64,000 bases of DNA from Cheilinus undulatus (Eukaryota > Chordata > Actinopteri > Labriformes > Labridae), in NCBI RefSeq assembly GCF_018320785.1, contig NC_054877.1:33688151-33752150 (forward strand), written 5' to 3'. The translations under genes were made by a program, and so were the position numbers. Positions within the stretch are counted from its first letter, which is position 1. Each line of letters begins with the position of its first letter. Below the pieces are notes generated by a model. The model was given only the letters and a program-made list of their open reading frames with translations. It did no database searches and had not been told where the DNA came from. This document shows positions 1 through 11,300 of this stretch, one piece after another.

Positions 1-2590
1 TGGGTGCTGTCAATCCTAGCTTCAAGAGGAAAAAGAGTACCTTTTCTTAAAAGTAGACAAATTTTACCCTATTATTCACCTAAATGAAACGGCTGTACTA
101 GGCTTTAGTCCAAATAGCACAAGGGTAAAGGACAAATGCAAACAAAGGAAAAGGTTGGCTAAACTTTGATAGTGTGTGTTGGTCTGAATGCCCAAATATT
201 TGCTCGAAAAAACTAAATAGTGAGTTTTTATGATACAGTGTGCCAGGAGTGTAGCCTTCATTTCAGAAGTGAGGGGGACAGATTGTTCAGGGGCAAGATG
301 ATTTTTATTAAATGACTTGTTGAAAGATCCTCTCCCATTCAGTTGCACCAAACAACCATTTCCTTATAATCTCTCCTCACCTGTGAAGCCTCTCCATGAC
401 AGTCTTTGCTACTGCTTGGTCCCTGTCCTGATCCCTCACAACTGCCTTCTGTCTGCTCGTTCAATAGCAATACAGACAAAAATATATGCAAAGAAAATCT
501 AAATTTAGAGTAGAGATTAAGAAGATTAGTGATGAAATAACTGTGGAAATTAATGTCAAATTTACTGTGAACTGCCATCTCCCTTCTCGTTCTATTGCAA
601 TAATACAGATTAAAAATAAATAAATAGGCTATGTGCAAAGCAATAGTGAAATTTAGAGCACAACTTGTGGAGAGTGTTTCTATTCCAAACATGAAGCTAG
701 CCAAAAACAGCTACTTTCACTTCAGTGGATCTTTAACGTTGCTTTCGTTCAAACCATACAGTCAGTGCTTCATTTGTAAATGTTCAGGTCCCGGAAAGCA
801 GACTGGGTGTTGTTCTGGTGGTAAGGGGGAAACAAAAAAGTCACGGAATACATCAAAACACGAAAAAATCAGTGCCTTGTGGAAAATGGGCCAAGAAGAT
901 CATGTGACTGCAAACAACCTATTGACCTAAATGATTCAAAGAAAGAATCTGCTGCAGAGAAGCAGGTAAAATTGCACATCGACAGAGAACGTCTCTGTCC
1001 CTCACACTTTCTCTGCGTGGCAGCTGTCAGTCAAATCCCAAGGACGGCGCAAATCACCACCAGCTCATCTAGCCACTCTCAGCATAAACATGACTAAACT
1101 TTCACAACACAAAAATCTGCTTATTCAGTTGAAATAATTATTTATGAAATTGTACCTGTCACTTCATTTAGTATTTAGCAGATATTACTCTGTTATCCAA
1201 TCAGAGCTTGTCTGCTAAAACTAAACTTTTCTATCAGCTGGTCATGGATGACCCTCTGTCTCTCATCTTAATGCCTTTTCATTAAAAGATCTGTGGACTG
1301 CTTCCATAGTTCACAGCACACATGCCCACGTTAGTAGCTGTGTGGGACTAACGTTAATCATATGCCAAAACAGACAGTAGAAAGGCTGAAACTACAGCCG
1401 TGCACTGCTCACATGTCAGAATTCACACACTTCAGGCATCACTGAATGATCTGCTGACAGCTTGTTTTTATCTCGTAATAAAGCTATGAATGCATTCCAA
1501 AAATAATGAGTGTCAGCGAAAATAAAGAGCTCATGTTTAGGCACAGTGGCCAAATTTATAATTAAACTTGGTCTTACCTTAATATAGCAGTATGTGACAC
1601 TGTGACATGGATGAACCGCTGCCTTTTTCTCTCAGGGCTGTCCCGTTTGTCTTACTGTGATTCAGGTACCCAGTGATAGCAGCCTGCTAACGGGTGTTGC
1701 TAACTCTTCATCTCATCTCTCTCTCTCAGCTGTCTACAGGTGACCGGTAACTCAGTGTCTGCAGGTACATCAAATGTTGTTCCAGCGACTGCTGCTGATG
1801 ACTTCTGGGCCACTGCTGTTTTTATCTTTTACCTTCAAAAATGTCTGTTTGTCCATTTTGTTAGCTGAAATTAACTCTTGCTGCTAACGTTAACTTTGAA
1901 AATAGCGCTTGATTGTCTGTGATTGGTCGGTTGTTTACCGATATGATGCTTTTGCGCACAAGTCAGGATGTGATAGGCTGATATCATGCTTTTTTTGTTT
2001 AGCCTGCCTACCCATAGGCTGCAACATACAGTCACACACAGTCAGTACTCCTCTTCACACCAGAAAACTAACACGCAATGTTATGTTTACACTCTCGCCG
2101 GCAGAAATGTATTATGCACCCGCCTCCCGGCGCTGGGTCTAATCAAATAAGTGCCGGTGTTCCGGTCACGATCTGAGAGGTGCCGGGTCTTGTTCTGTCG
2201 GGATCCGGCCCAAATTAAGCGCTGCTTACAGTTCACCTACCTTGCATCCTCCCCATGGCATCCAGAGTCAGAGCACTTGTCTCACTGTCTGTGCTCTCTG
2301 CTCACGGAAAGACATGCAGCACTGTAGCCTATATACCATGGTGTGTTCAACGCAACTCGGAAATATGAGCGCCAACTTGTTAAAATGAATTTAACGTTAT
2401 CCAACTTGGAATTACAGGCCAGAAAAATGCAGGGGACAAAAGGGGCAGGTCTGCTACACCCACGCAGTGTGCCCCCTTCAAGTTTAACAATCATAGCTCA
2501 TTTCTGTGAACGTTTAATACTCTCTGGTTGAAGTATGCCAGTTGCGAGTGAAAGAGGCCGTGCAGTTTTTTCCAGTTACTTAACCTAATT
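1..2590. other. non-coding flank, nothing recognised
   Basis: I see no conserved exon in this stretch. The open frames here are short and show no known domain or credible splice context. It is moderately AT-rich; positions 2090-2230 are locally more GC-rich with repeated GTGCCGG-like words. It could include distal regulatory sequence for the transporter gene downstream, but nothing in the sequence shows that. Confidence 0.4.
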
Positions 2591-2599
2591 TTGTTTTCT

Positions 2600-2730
2600 C
2601 TCAAATTTTCAGTTTAAACACGCCCACTTTGATTGGCAGTTGATTGATATTGGTCTTAAGTTTTTCCTTTAATGTGATTTGACAGCTGTTGCTCGTTGTC
2701 ATGTTTGCATGTTATTATTCCAATGAGTAA
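2600..2730 (+). repeat. third copy of the sequence flanking the duplicated transporter exons
   Basis: This stretch resembles 5720-5850 and 8735-8840, the segments lying about 300 bp after each copy of the duplicated slc7a7 first exon. Shared words in order are a CCCACTT...GGCAG block, a TTC(C/T)T(C/T)TAA.GTGAT block and a GCTG.C..G...TCATGTTT block. No transporter exon accompanies this copy. It is either the remnant of a third exon block or a dispersed repeat that all three places share. Confidence 0.4.
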
Positions 2731-2939
2731 CCAAACCCTCCAGCATAATCTGAGCCTTCCCTGAGGTCTCCTCCCAGCCAGACAAGAATGGAAGACCTCC
2801 GAATGGAGACGTCCGGACGGCATCCTGATTAGAGAAAAACTAATTTCAGGCTACTTGTATCTGCGATCTCATTCTTTCAGTCATTAACCAGAATTCATGA
2901 CCATAGGTGAGTGCTGAGAGGTTGACTGACTGGTAAATC

Positions 2940-3425
2940 CAAAGTTTTGCCTTTGGCTCAGCTCCCTCTTCACCACAATGGACCATCACAACACCTGCAG
3001 TACTGCTGACACTGAACTGTCAACCTCACACTCACTTTACCCTCACTCCTGAACAAAAACCTGAGATACTTGAACTCCTTCACCTGAGGCAGAGACCCAC
3101 CCACCCGGAGAGCACAATGTACCATTTTCAGGCAGAAAACCATGGCCTAGGACTTGGAGGAGCTGACTCTCATCCTGACCGTTTGCACTCAGCTGCTAAC
3201 CATCCAAGTGTTTACTGGAGATCCCCCGCTGAGGAAGCCAACAGAACCATGTCATCTGTAAAAAACAGAGAGCAAATTCTGAGGTCCCCGAAACAGGAAA
3301 CCTTCCTTCTCCTGGCTGCCCCTTGAGATCGTGGCTATGATCGTAAGCCTTCTGCAAGTCCAACAAACACATGCAGACTGGATGAACAAACTCCCATACT
3401 CTCAAGGAGTACTGCAAGGGTAAAG
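2940..3425 (-). repeat. non-LTR retrotransposon (LINE) reverse-transcriptase fragment
   Basis: The minus strand carries degraded reverse-transcriptase motifs in the order expected of a LINE. A block reading VCMCLLDLQKAYD lies near 3340-3390 (the RT motif with the first catalytic Asp). A block reading FTDDMVLLA lies near 3235-3265 (the FADD-type catalytic box). The two are in different frames, and the rest is interrupted by stops and frameshifts, so this is a dead 5'- and 3'-truncated copy. The family (RTE/Rex-like) is a guess from memory of similar fish repeats. Confidence 0.7.
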
Positions 3426-3479
3426 AGCTGGTCCACTGGTACCATCTGACATCATCCGTCCCTTTAGACCCAAGTCCCC

Positions 3480-4355
3480 AAACTAATGTTTATTTTTAAC
3501 ACAGTGCTTTATAGCCAAAACAAACCAGCACCAAAGCACCACATCATGCCATATAACACACCTAAACTGCTGCCCCTTGGACACATCAGTGGCAGCAAGT
3601 CACTGGTGAAACTCCCCACCAGACACAGCTGGACCAGGTATTTGATACCAGAATTGAGAGCCCACTTGGGGCCCGTTTCTACACTTCAGTGGTTGGTGGA
3701 AAAAATGATAAAAGCAGTGCTATTTCACCTGAGACCCAGGCCTCCCATTAATTTTACACCACCAACAGAAGATGGCTTTAATGCCTTTGTCTGTGCTCTC
3801 AAACAGAGCCGCTACTCGGCAGTCGAAATGTACAGAACAGCTGATCTCTCAGGAAAACACTCTGCCAGCTGCGGCAGGCCTATTTGCGCATAGGCTTGGG
3901 GCTGTGCTCAGGCAAACAAAGGAAAGAAGGAAGCTGGTTGTGGAGCAGGTACATAGACAGGTGGAAGTACTGAACAGGGACAGTGGGTGAATAGGGAAAG
4001 TGTTGAGGAAAGGAAGCTTATTTTGATGGATCTCTGAAGTGTGGAGGATTATCAAGTCAAATTCTTGTTAGAGGCTACCTATAGCTAATGTCTTACAATC
4101 ACCCGAGAACCTAAAATGCCAGGTGGATGGGGATCAATCATGCCCATTCTGCTAAGAAACAGCAACTCGAGGCGAGGGGGGGGGGGACCAGTCTGTCACA
4201 GGGCAGGCATGGCAGTACCTCAGTGTATTTGTCGTCAAATTCCCTCTGCCTCTAAAACATTCGTACGCATGAGTTGAAGTTTGCTTACAGGCACACACAT
4301 TTAAACTTCGGATCAGATTTTAATAGATCATGCACTTTGTGTGGATTTACTTTGA
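3480..4355. other. non-coding stretch, nothing recognised
   Basis: A 135-codon open frame at 3486-3893 (+) exists, but it shows no domain, signal peptide or splice-linked partner exon. There is a G-homopolymer of about 12 at 4178-4189. No feature is supported. Confidence 0.4.
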
Positions 4356-4589
4356 GGATTTGCACCACCTGACGACTGATGCTCCCACGACCACTGGGTG
4401 GAGTGTGTTTGTAGTATTTACAAATGCAAGACGCTGTGAATGTCGTGTTAACTGATGCCTGACAGTTACACCTACTTTCAACTACGGGGTACAGGAAAGT
4501 GATACAAAGAGGTAAACAGGTGTGCAGGACTGAGAGAGGCACGTACATGAGCAAAAGCTGCAGCTAAACTGGTAGTTGTCACCTTGCCT

Positions 4590-4679
4590 GACTCACCAAG
4601 GTAACAGTGACCTGAGGACAACTCTACATGCTCAGAGGGACAAACACACCTGTTGATTTTCTATTAATAAGCATAGACA
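4590..4679 (+). other. slc7a7: putative non-coding 5' exon A of slc7a7
   Basis: This block begins GACTCACCAAGGTAACAGTG and ends in a good donor (GACA|GTAAGTATT, intron from 4680). It is conserved in the second copy at 7546-7630, far better than the intron that follows. A matching acceptor lies just before the start codon (CACATAAG|GACTGGACC, exon resuming about 4873). I infer a short untranslated exon. The true transcription start is not visible. Confidence 0.45.
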
Positions 4680-4881
4680 GTAAGTATTTTCTCTTCCTGT
4701 TTGGACGCATCAAGGGAGCTTTGCGGGACAAATGTAACTGCTGTTCATTCATCTATGCAGACATAATGCTGACCTTCATTACCGGGTGTTGTTAGCTCTT
4801 TGTTTCTAAGCTCAGCCGTGAGACCTGGAGTTAGTTTGTCTTTTAATTCCTGTTTTATCATCTCCACATAAGGACTGGACC

Positions 4882-5392
4882 ATGGGAGATCTGGGGCAGA
4901 AAATAGGGGCAATTTTCCAAAAGATCTGCCAGAGTGCAAAGGCTGCGTCTGATAATTTAAAAGCACCAAAAAAAGAAGAGAAAGTGCGAATGAAGAGAGA
5001 GCTCTCTCTGATGAATGGAGTCTGCCTCATTGTAGGAAACGTGATCGGCTCTGGGATCTTTGTCACACCTAAGGGCGTCCTCATGCACAGTGGATCTTAT
5101 GGACTGTCGCTGCTGATTTGGGTTTTTGGGGGAATCTTCTCTGTGTTTGGAGCTTTGTGCTACGCTGAGCTGGGCACCACAATCACCAAGTCTGGATCCA
5201 GCTACGCCTACATCTTCGAGTCTTTTGGGAGCCTCTTGGCTTTCCTTTATGTGTGGACATCCATCCTGCTTTTTGGGCTGGCCAGCCAGGCAGTGATTTC
5301 CCTCACATTCGCCAGCTGTTTGGTGGAGGCTTTCTACCCAGCCTGCCATCCATCGTACAATGCTGTTCGACTTATTGCAGCAGCCTGCATCT
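4882..5392 (+). CDS. slc7a7: slc7a7-like alternative first coding exon A
   Basis: This exon encodes residues 1-170 plus one base, ending ATC T|GTAAGA. It starts at the ATG in GGACTGGACCATGG, the same context as exon B. It covers the cytoplasmic N-terminus, the [16 protein letters not shown] and [10 protein letters not shown] blocks of transmembrane segment 1, and segments 2-4. It keeps the conserved extracellular Cys (YPAC, residue 155) that in heteromeric transporters bonds to the 4F2hc heavy chain. It differs from exon B mainly at the far N-terminus and around segments 3-4, where the family-typical RLWTS is replaced by YVWTS and the next turn reads LLFGLASQ. It joins exon 2 (10219) in phase. 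Confidence 0.88.
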
Positions 5393-8300
5393 GTAAGAAA
5401 CATTTACTGTGTTTGAATGAATGTGTGAGATAAGGTTCAGCATGTAGTGGGTTTGTTGACTAAGGGTACTGCAGTGCCATCACTCCAACCTTGGAGAAGA
5501 GAAATATTACTTAAACTTTAAAAATTGACATGCCATCTCTCTTTTCCACCTTTAATGAAGCACTTTGGTCAAAATATGAGTTAAGCTATAAATGCAGACT
5601 AAGGGCTAAGTCAGCTTAATTTACATTTTACTGGTTTATAGGTGCCAAAAAGCACACAGAAAGTAAATGAAGCTGTAACTTTTTCCAATCAGGTGACCTG
5701 AAGGTATTAACTTATTTTTTGGTGTATAATTTTCCACTGACGTGCCCACTTTCACTGGCAGTGAATTGGTCTTGTGATTTTTTTCTTCTAATGTGATTGG
5801 AAAACTGATGCTGGCTGGCATGTTTGTATATCTTTTTTATTCCAATACATTTAAATTTTTGCTTAAGTGAAACAGATCATTTTTCCAAGTCAAAATTACA
5901 GCAGCTGTGATGGAACCCTGTATCCTATAAATGGAAATTATTATGTGTTAGCAGATTTGGTAGGGCCCCCGATGACCCCAGAGAATGGGTCCTCAACAGT
6001 TGTAACTTATTGATAGCATCAAGGCCGGTTGGATCAGTAACATTGGTGCTACCATCCTGGCTACTACTATTAGGTCCTGATGTTGATTATTTAACTGTGC
6101 CACAGTGGAAGCCCTTTCAACCACCTTTTCCACCCATTTTTGAGATGACCATTTTCCACTTTTCATCAGCTATACAGTTTTTGCCATTTTTACCCATTTT
6201 TTAAATTAAACCTACATTTGCTTTGTAATAACCAGTTTTTGCCACTTCCTGCATATCATTACCTCTGTTGACCTATTTTGGCACATTTAACCATTTTAAC
6301 CACTTTTTACACCCATTTTTGCCACTTTGCACCTATTTTTTGCTTCTATTAAATAATTTTTTGCAACTTTAGACACAGTTTTGCCACTTCTAACCCATTT
6401 GTGCAGTATGTAAAACCCCTTTTACAGCCGTTTATGCCTATTTTTTGCCAAATTGAACAAACTTTTGCTACATTTTAACCCACTTTTATCACTTTTTTCC
6501 AAGCGATTTTGCCAGTTTGCCCATTTAATCTATATTTTAACCAATTTTAACTGCATTTCAATATTTGTTACGCTCATTTTTGCCACTTTGAGCCTTTTTT
6601 TTTTTTTGCATCTCAATCAAATTTTGCAACTTTAAACACATTTTCCACTTTTAACCCATTTGTGCATTATTTTAAATCCCAATGTACCACCTGTTAGCCT
6701 ATTTTTGCCATTTTTGTGTGATTATTATTCAGGTAAAAAAAAAAAAAAAAGAAAAAAAAATATATATATATATACATGCTAACAAGCTAAAGCTGTTAGC
6801 ATGGTGCTAACATTTAAGGTGAATTTTAGGGCAGAGTTGAGTGTGGTGTTAAAGCACAACAAATAACCACAATAGCCAATGGGAGCCAGCAGACCAGGTT
6901 GCATAGCCAGCCAGATGTTGCCAAGCTTTCTATTTTTGCTGCTAAACAGAGCCCAAACCAAGAAAGCCCGCTGATGAAATCGACTTTTCTTAATGTTTGC
7001 TTTTCTTCTAAAGTCTCAATAGATCACACAAGTTTCTATGCAATTTCGTGTCTCTGGAGTTTCCACTGTGAAGTTGTTGATACAAACAGCTTGAGTGAGG
7101 CCTCATGGTCTGGCTGAGTCCTGTAGAGTGTAAGGTCAAAAAAATTTAATGTTAAAGATTATTTGAAACTGTCCTTATACAGTCCTCCAAGTTTTGAAAC
7201 TGGTTAGGATTTGAAAGAGTCTACTGTAGTAAGCCCAAGTTTACATTGCAGTTCCTGTTTGAGGACTTATGCCCCCTGAATAATGATACTCCAGCGACCA
7301 CTGGGTGGAGCGTATTTGTTGAGTTGACAAATGCAGGATGCTGTGAATGTCATGTGAAGTGATGACTTTGAAAGCAGTTAGACCTAGTGTCAGAGAAACT
7401 GTGCAGAGCAAGTGATGCAGCTTAGGTAAGCAGGAGACAGAAGAAGAAGGTGTGCAGGGCTGAACAGCATGAACATGAGTTAAAGAAGTTAGGAGCTGCA
7501 GATAAATGAAGTTACTAAACTGTTAGCCGTCGCTTTTCCTGACTCACCAATGTAACAGTGACCTAAGGACGACTCTACATGCTCAGAGGAACAAACACAC
7601 CTGTTGATTTTATTTTAAGGAGCATATAAAGTAAGTTTACTTTTATACTTTAAATCTCGTGTCTTTTTTGACATTAATACTTTAAGTATGCTCTGTTCCT
7701 TTCCAGATGCATCAACAGAAGACATTCTAGCTCTTTGTTTCTTTTAGCTTAGCCTTAAAATCTAGAGTTAGACACTATGTGAAAAGAAGAAAATAAAATC
7801 ATAAGTGATAGGACAACAGTGTGTTTAAATTGTCACATCAGTAGTTTCCCATTTAACTTTGTCCTGTCATCTCCACATAAGGACTGGACCATGAGGGATC
7901 TGAAGCAGACCATAAAGGTCGTTCTTCTGAAGATCTGCCAGAGTGTGAAGGCAACGACTGATACTATAAAAGCACCAAAAAAAGAAGAGAAAGTGCGGAT
8001 GAAGAGAGAGCTCTCTCTGATGAATGGAGTCTGCCTCATTGTAGGAAACGTGATCGGCTCTGGGATCTTTGTCACACCTAAGGGTGTCCTCATGCACAGT
8101 GGATCTTATGGACTGTCGCTGGTGATTTGGGTTTTTGGGGGGATCTTCTCTGTGTTTGGAGCTTTGTGCTACGCTGAGCTTGGGACCACAATCACCAAGT
8201 CTGGAGCCAGCTACGCCTACATCTTTGAGTCTTTTGGAGGCCTCTTGGCCTTCACGCGTCTTTGGACATCCATCCTGCTGATTAGGCCCGCCAGCCAGGC

Positions 8301-11300
8301 GGTGGTTTCTCTGACACTGGCCAACAACTTGGTGGAGGCTTTCTATCCCACCTGCCAGCAGCCGTTTCAAGCTGTACGACTTATTGCAGCAGCCTGCATC
8401 TGTAAGAAACATTTACTGTGTCTGAATGTGTGAGGAGAAGGTTCAGCAAGTGGTGGTCTTATTAATAATGGGTACTGGGGTATTCTAACTCCAAACTTTG
8501 AGAGGTGAAAGATTGATCTAGTAGGATAAACATAAATAAATAATGTATGTAATGCTTGGTAATCTGTCAGCACCTGCCAGCCATTAAAGATGACGTATCA
8601 TCTCCTTTTCCCCCTTTAAACACAGTACCCTGAGGTCTGAATGGCGTGTCTGTACCAGGCTGTTGTCAAAATATAATATGAATCAAGCAACACATGTAAA
8701 CAAAGGACTATAGATTGGCTCATCTCACATTTTTTAGGTTGTTCCAGTGGGTTTTCCCACTTAAACTGGCAGCGAATTGCCATCAATTTTCTTCTAAAGT
8801 GATGGAACAACTGGCACGGCTGTCAAGATTACATGTTTTCTTTCACAGTGAACAGAATAGAACAGATATTCAGAGAGCAAATTGGTCATACAAAAACAAC
8901 AATCTTGCCCAAAAAAACAACAGTGCAGTACTAGAGTGTCAGAGGACTGAAAGAGAGGACTACAGATATAAAATATGACATGTCCATGATGACTGGTCAA
9001 ACCAGGCTGTGGCAGAGTCCGATTAGCTGAGTACGTAAGAGACTGAATGCTGATAATCAGCTGATCACCAGAGCGAAAAGAAAGAATGGAAATAAGAATG
9101 ATATGAAGGGATGGTGATGAATGAATGAGTAGGAAAAAGTCTTAGTGCTTTAAACTTCTGCTGAGCTCCATGAGCACATCTGGGTGAGCGACAGATGTAG
9201 CAGCAACAACGACGTAGTTTAGGTCCGTGTGAGAGAGAAAACTCTAGTGGATTCATTTTTTAACATCCACCCCAAGATAGTTGTGTATGAGACTGTATGC
9301 AGTGGTGGTTCTGTCTTTTAAAAAATCCTGATGTATTTTTGTACGTAAAAGGAGCATAAATGAGCCTTTAGATTTAGATAACAGTTTATGTTTGAGAAAT
9401 TGCACCCGCTGAAGAATAATGCACTAACCACCATTGTTCACAATCCAGAAAAAAATCCTATTTGTTGAGACATGCATCTGTTCTTCATGTCATAAAGAAG
9501 CACATTCTTTTTTTATTGAGTCTTTTTTTTTTTTTTAACTTTTTATTGCTAAGCTAAACAAGCACCCCAAAATGCTCCCTATTCTTCACATAACATAAAT
9601 GTTTATTTCATGACGAGTGTTTGTTTGTGGGAAGATACAGACAGGAAAAACTCTCTTCTATTTATGCTCCACCATAAGGGGCCGATTAGAAGGTCGGGGG
9701 GGGGGGGCTAACTAACAGGAAGTCCTGTTAGCTAGTCCATGTGTATTAAATTTACTGTCTCCCAGTGTCAAAACTGAAAGTCTTCTTTAAGTTTATAACA
9801 TTTAAAATTATTGGAAAGTATAATGTCACTGCAGGTGTCCTTCATAGAGGCTGACATGTTGTTTTTAGAGTTAAAAACTCTTTAAAAAGGAGTATTTTTT
9901 TCTTCCAATAAAGTGGTGGACTGATGATATAGTACAAGCATATATTTAGCTATCCATTTGTCCCATCCTAGTTTTAAACTCAGTAACCCTGTGCGTGTGA
10001 GACTGCATTCAGCTATAGTTAGACAGCGCTGTATAAATACCATCATGGTTTGCAGTCTGGCTTTGTGCTGTGAGGAACGTTGTGAGCAGACGTGGTATTT
10101 AGGTTAGAGATCAGACATACTAAGGGTCTTTCTTTACCTCCAGCTTCATACGACTCAGCTACAACACAATCTCCGTCACGCAGATAAGTGTTTTTTATGA
10201 TTCCTCTGGTTTGTCCAGGCATGCTCATCTTCATCAACTGTGCCTACGTGAAGTGGGGGACCTTGGTCACTGACATTTTCACTTACACCAAGCTCATGGC
10301 CCTCGTCCTCATCATTATTGTAGGAATCCTGAAAGCATCGACAGGTACAATAACATACAGTATTAATGCATCAGAGGAAACATAAACTTATGTATGTAGG
10401 CTGCATGTTATTAAAGTTTTGACTGTCTGTGTGCAGGAGAATCAAAAAGCTTCGAGAGTCCATTTGAAGGCTCCTCAACGGATCCAGGAGCCATTGCTCT
10501 GGCTCTTTACTCAGCTCTGTTCTCCTACTCTGGCTGGGATACTCTCAACTTTGTGACTGAGGAGATTCAGAATCCTGAAAGGTAATACACACAAACACAC
10601 AACAAATACAGTGATTTCAGTACCGAAATATGGTTTAAAGCTGGATAAAATCAGGTCTAAATGCCTTAGACCTAACTTCAACCATTTATAGTTGGCAAAT
10701 GGTGAGTGGACTTGAGCTTGGATAGCAATCATCTAACTTTGAAAAGCAGATGGATTGGCCAGATTCAATGTCGGCCATAAGGCAGATCTATCTTTCAAAG
10801 CTCCAATCTGAGACAACTGTGCCAGGTCTGACCTGACCAATCAGTGTCATTTGAGGAGAACAAGGCAATAGCTATGGATGGGTTTAGTTGTACTGGAAGA
10901 TGGTAGCAATGGCTGCTGCCAGTGAAGTGATAAAATAGTGACAGTTTTGTCAAAACTGGACCACATTTCTTTATTATATAAAGAGCAAAGAACCACACGG
11001 AAAGCTTTTCCTTTGCTGAAAAGATGTTTTCATGCTTCCCCCTAACTTGCTTCGGCATGATTTTATGATAGCTACAGGCAGGGATTAGTTGTTGCTGGTA
11101 GAAAATGACAGTGGGGCGTATCCATCTGCTTTGCAAGGTTATTTGCTAGCATGTTTACTGTAGAAATTTATGTTACATCAGTTTGCTAGCATGTTTATTG
11201 AATACATTTTTTAAATAAATTTGCTAAGATAATATGAGATATTCCTTTATTAGTCCCACAAGGGGAAATTCCAAGCATGTTTACTATATAAATTTACACT

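Larger units (their letters stand above)
4360..5850 (+). repeat. tandem duplication, copy A (5' exon, intron, first coding exon and flank of slc7a7)
   Basis: Long collinear similarity exists between this interval and 7270-8840. It starts at a CGACCACTGGGTGGAG block (4390 and 7297), continues through the putative 5' exon (near 4590 and 7546) and the first coding exon, and runs into the following intron to about 5850 and 8840. The coding exon is by far the best-conserved part, while the introns between have diverged. This indicates an old duplication with selection retained on the exon. Confidence 0.8.
7270..8840 (+). repeat. tandem duplication, copy B (5' exon, intron, first coding exon and flank of slc7a7)
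   Basis: This is the partner of copy A at 4360-5850. The order is the same: the ACCACTGGGTGGAG block at 7299, a putative 5' exon near 7546-7630, the first coding exon at 7891-8401, and shared intron sequence up to about 8840. Copy offset is about 3.0 kb at the coding exon. Confidence 0.8.

Noticed and set aside
3486-3893. 135-codon open frame (+)
   Set aside because: No domain, no homology I can recall, no partner exon; it lies next to a dead LINE.
4957-5403. 148-codon minus-strand frame (and its twin at 7867-8412)
   Set aside because: Antisense shadow of the duplicated slc7a7 first exons; present in both copies only because the sense exons are conserved.
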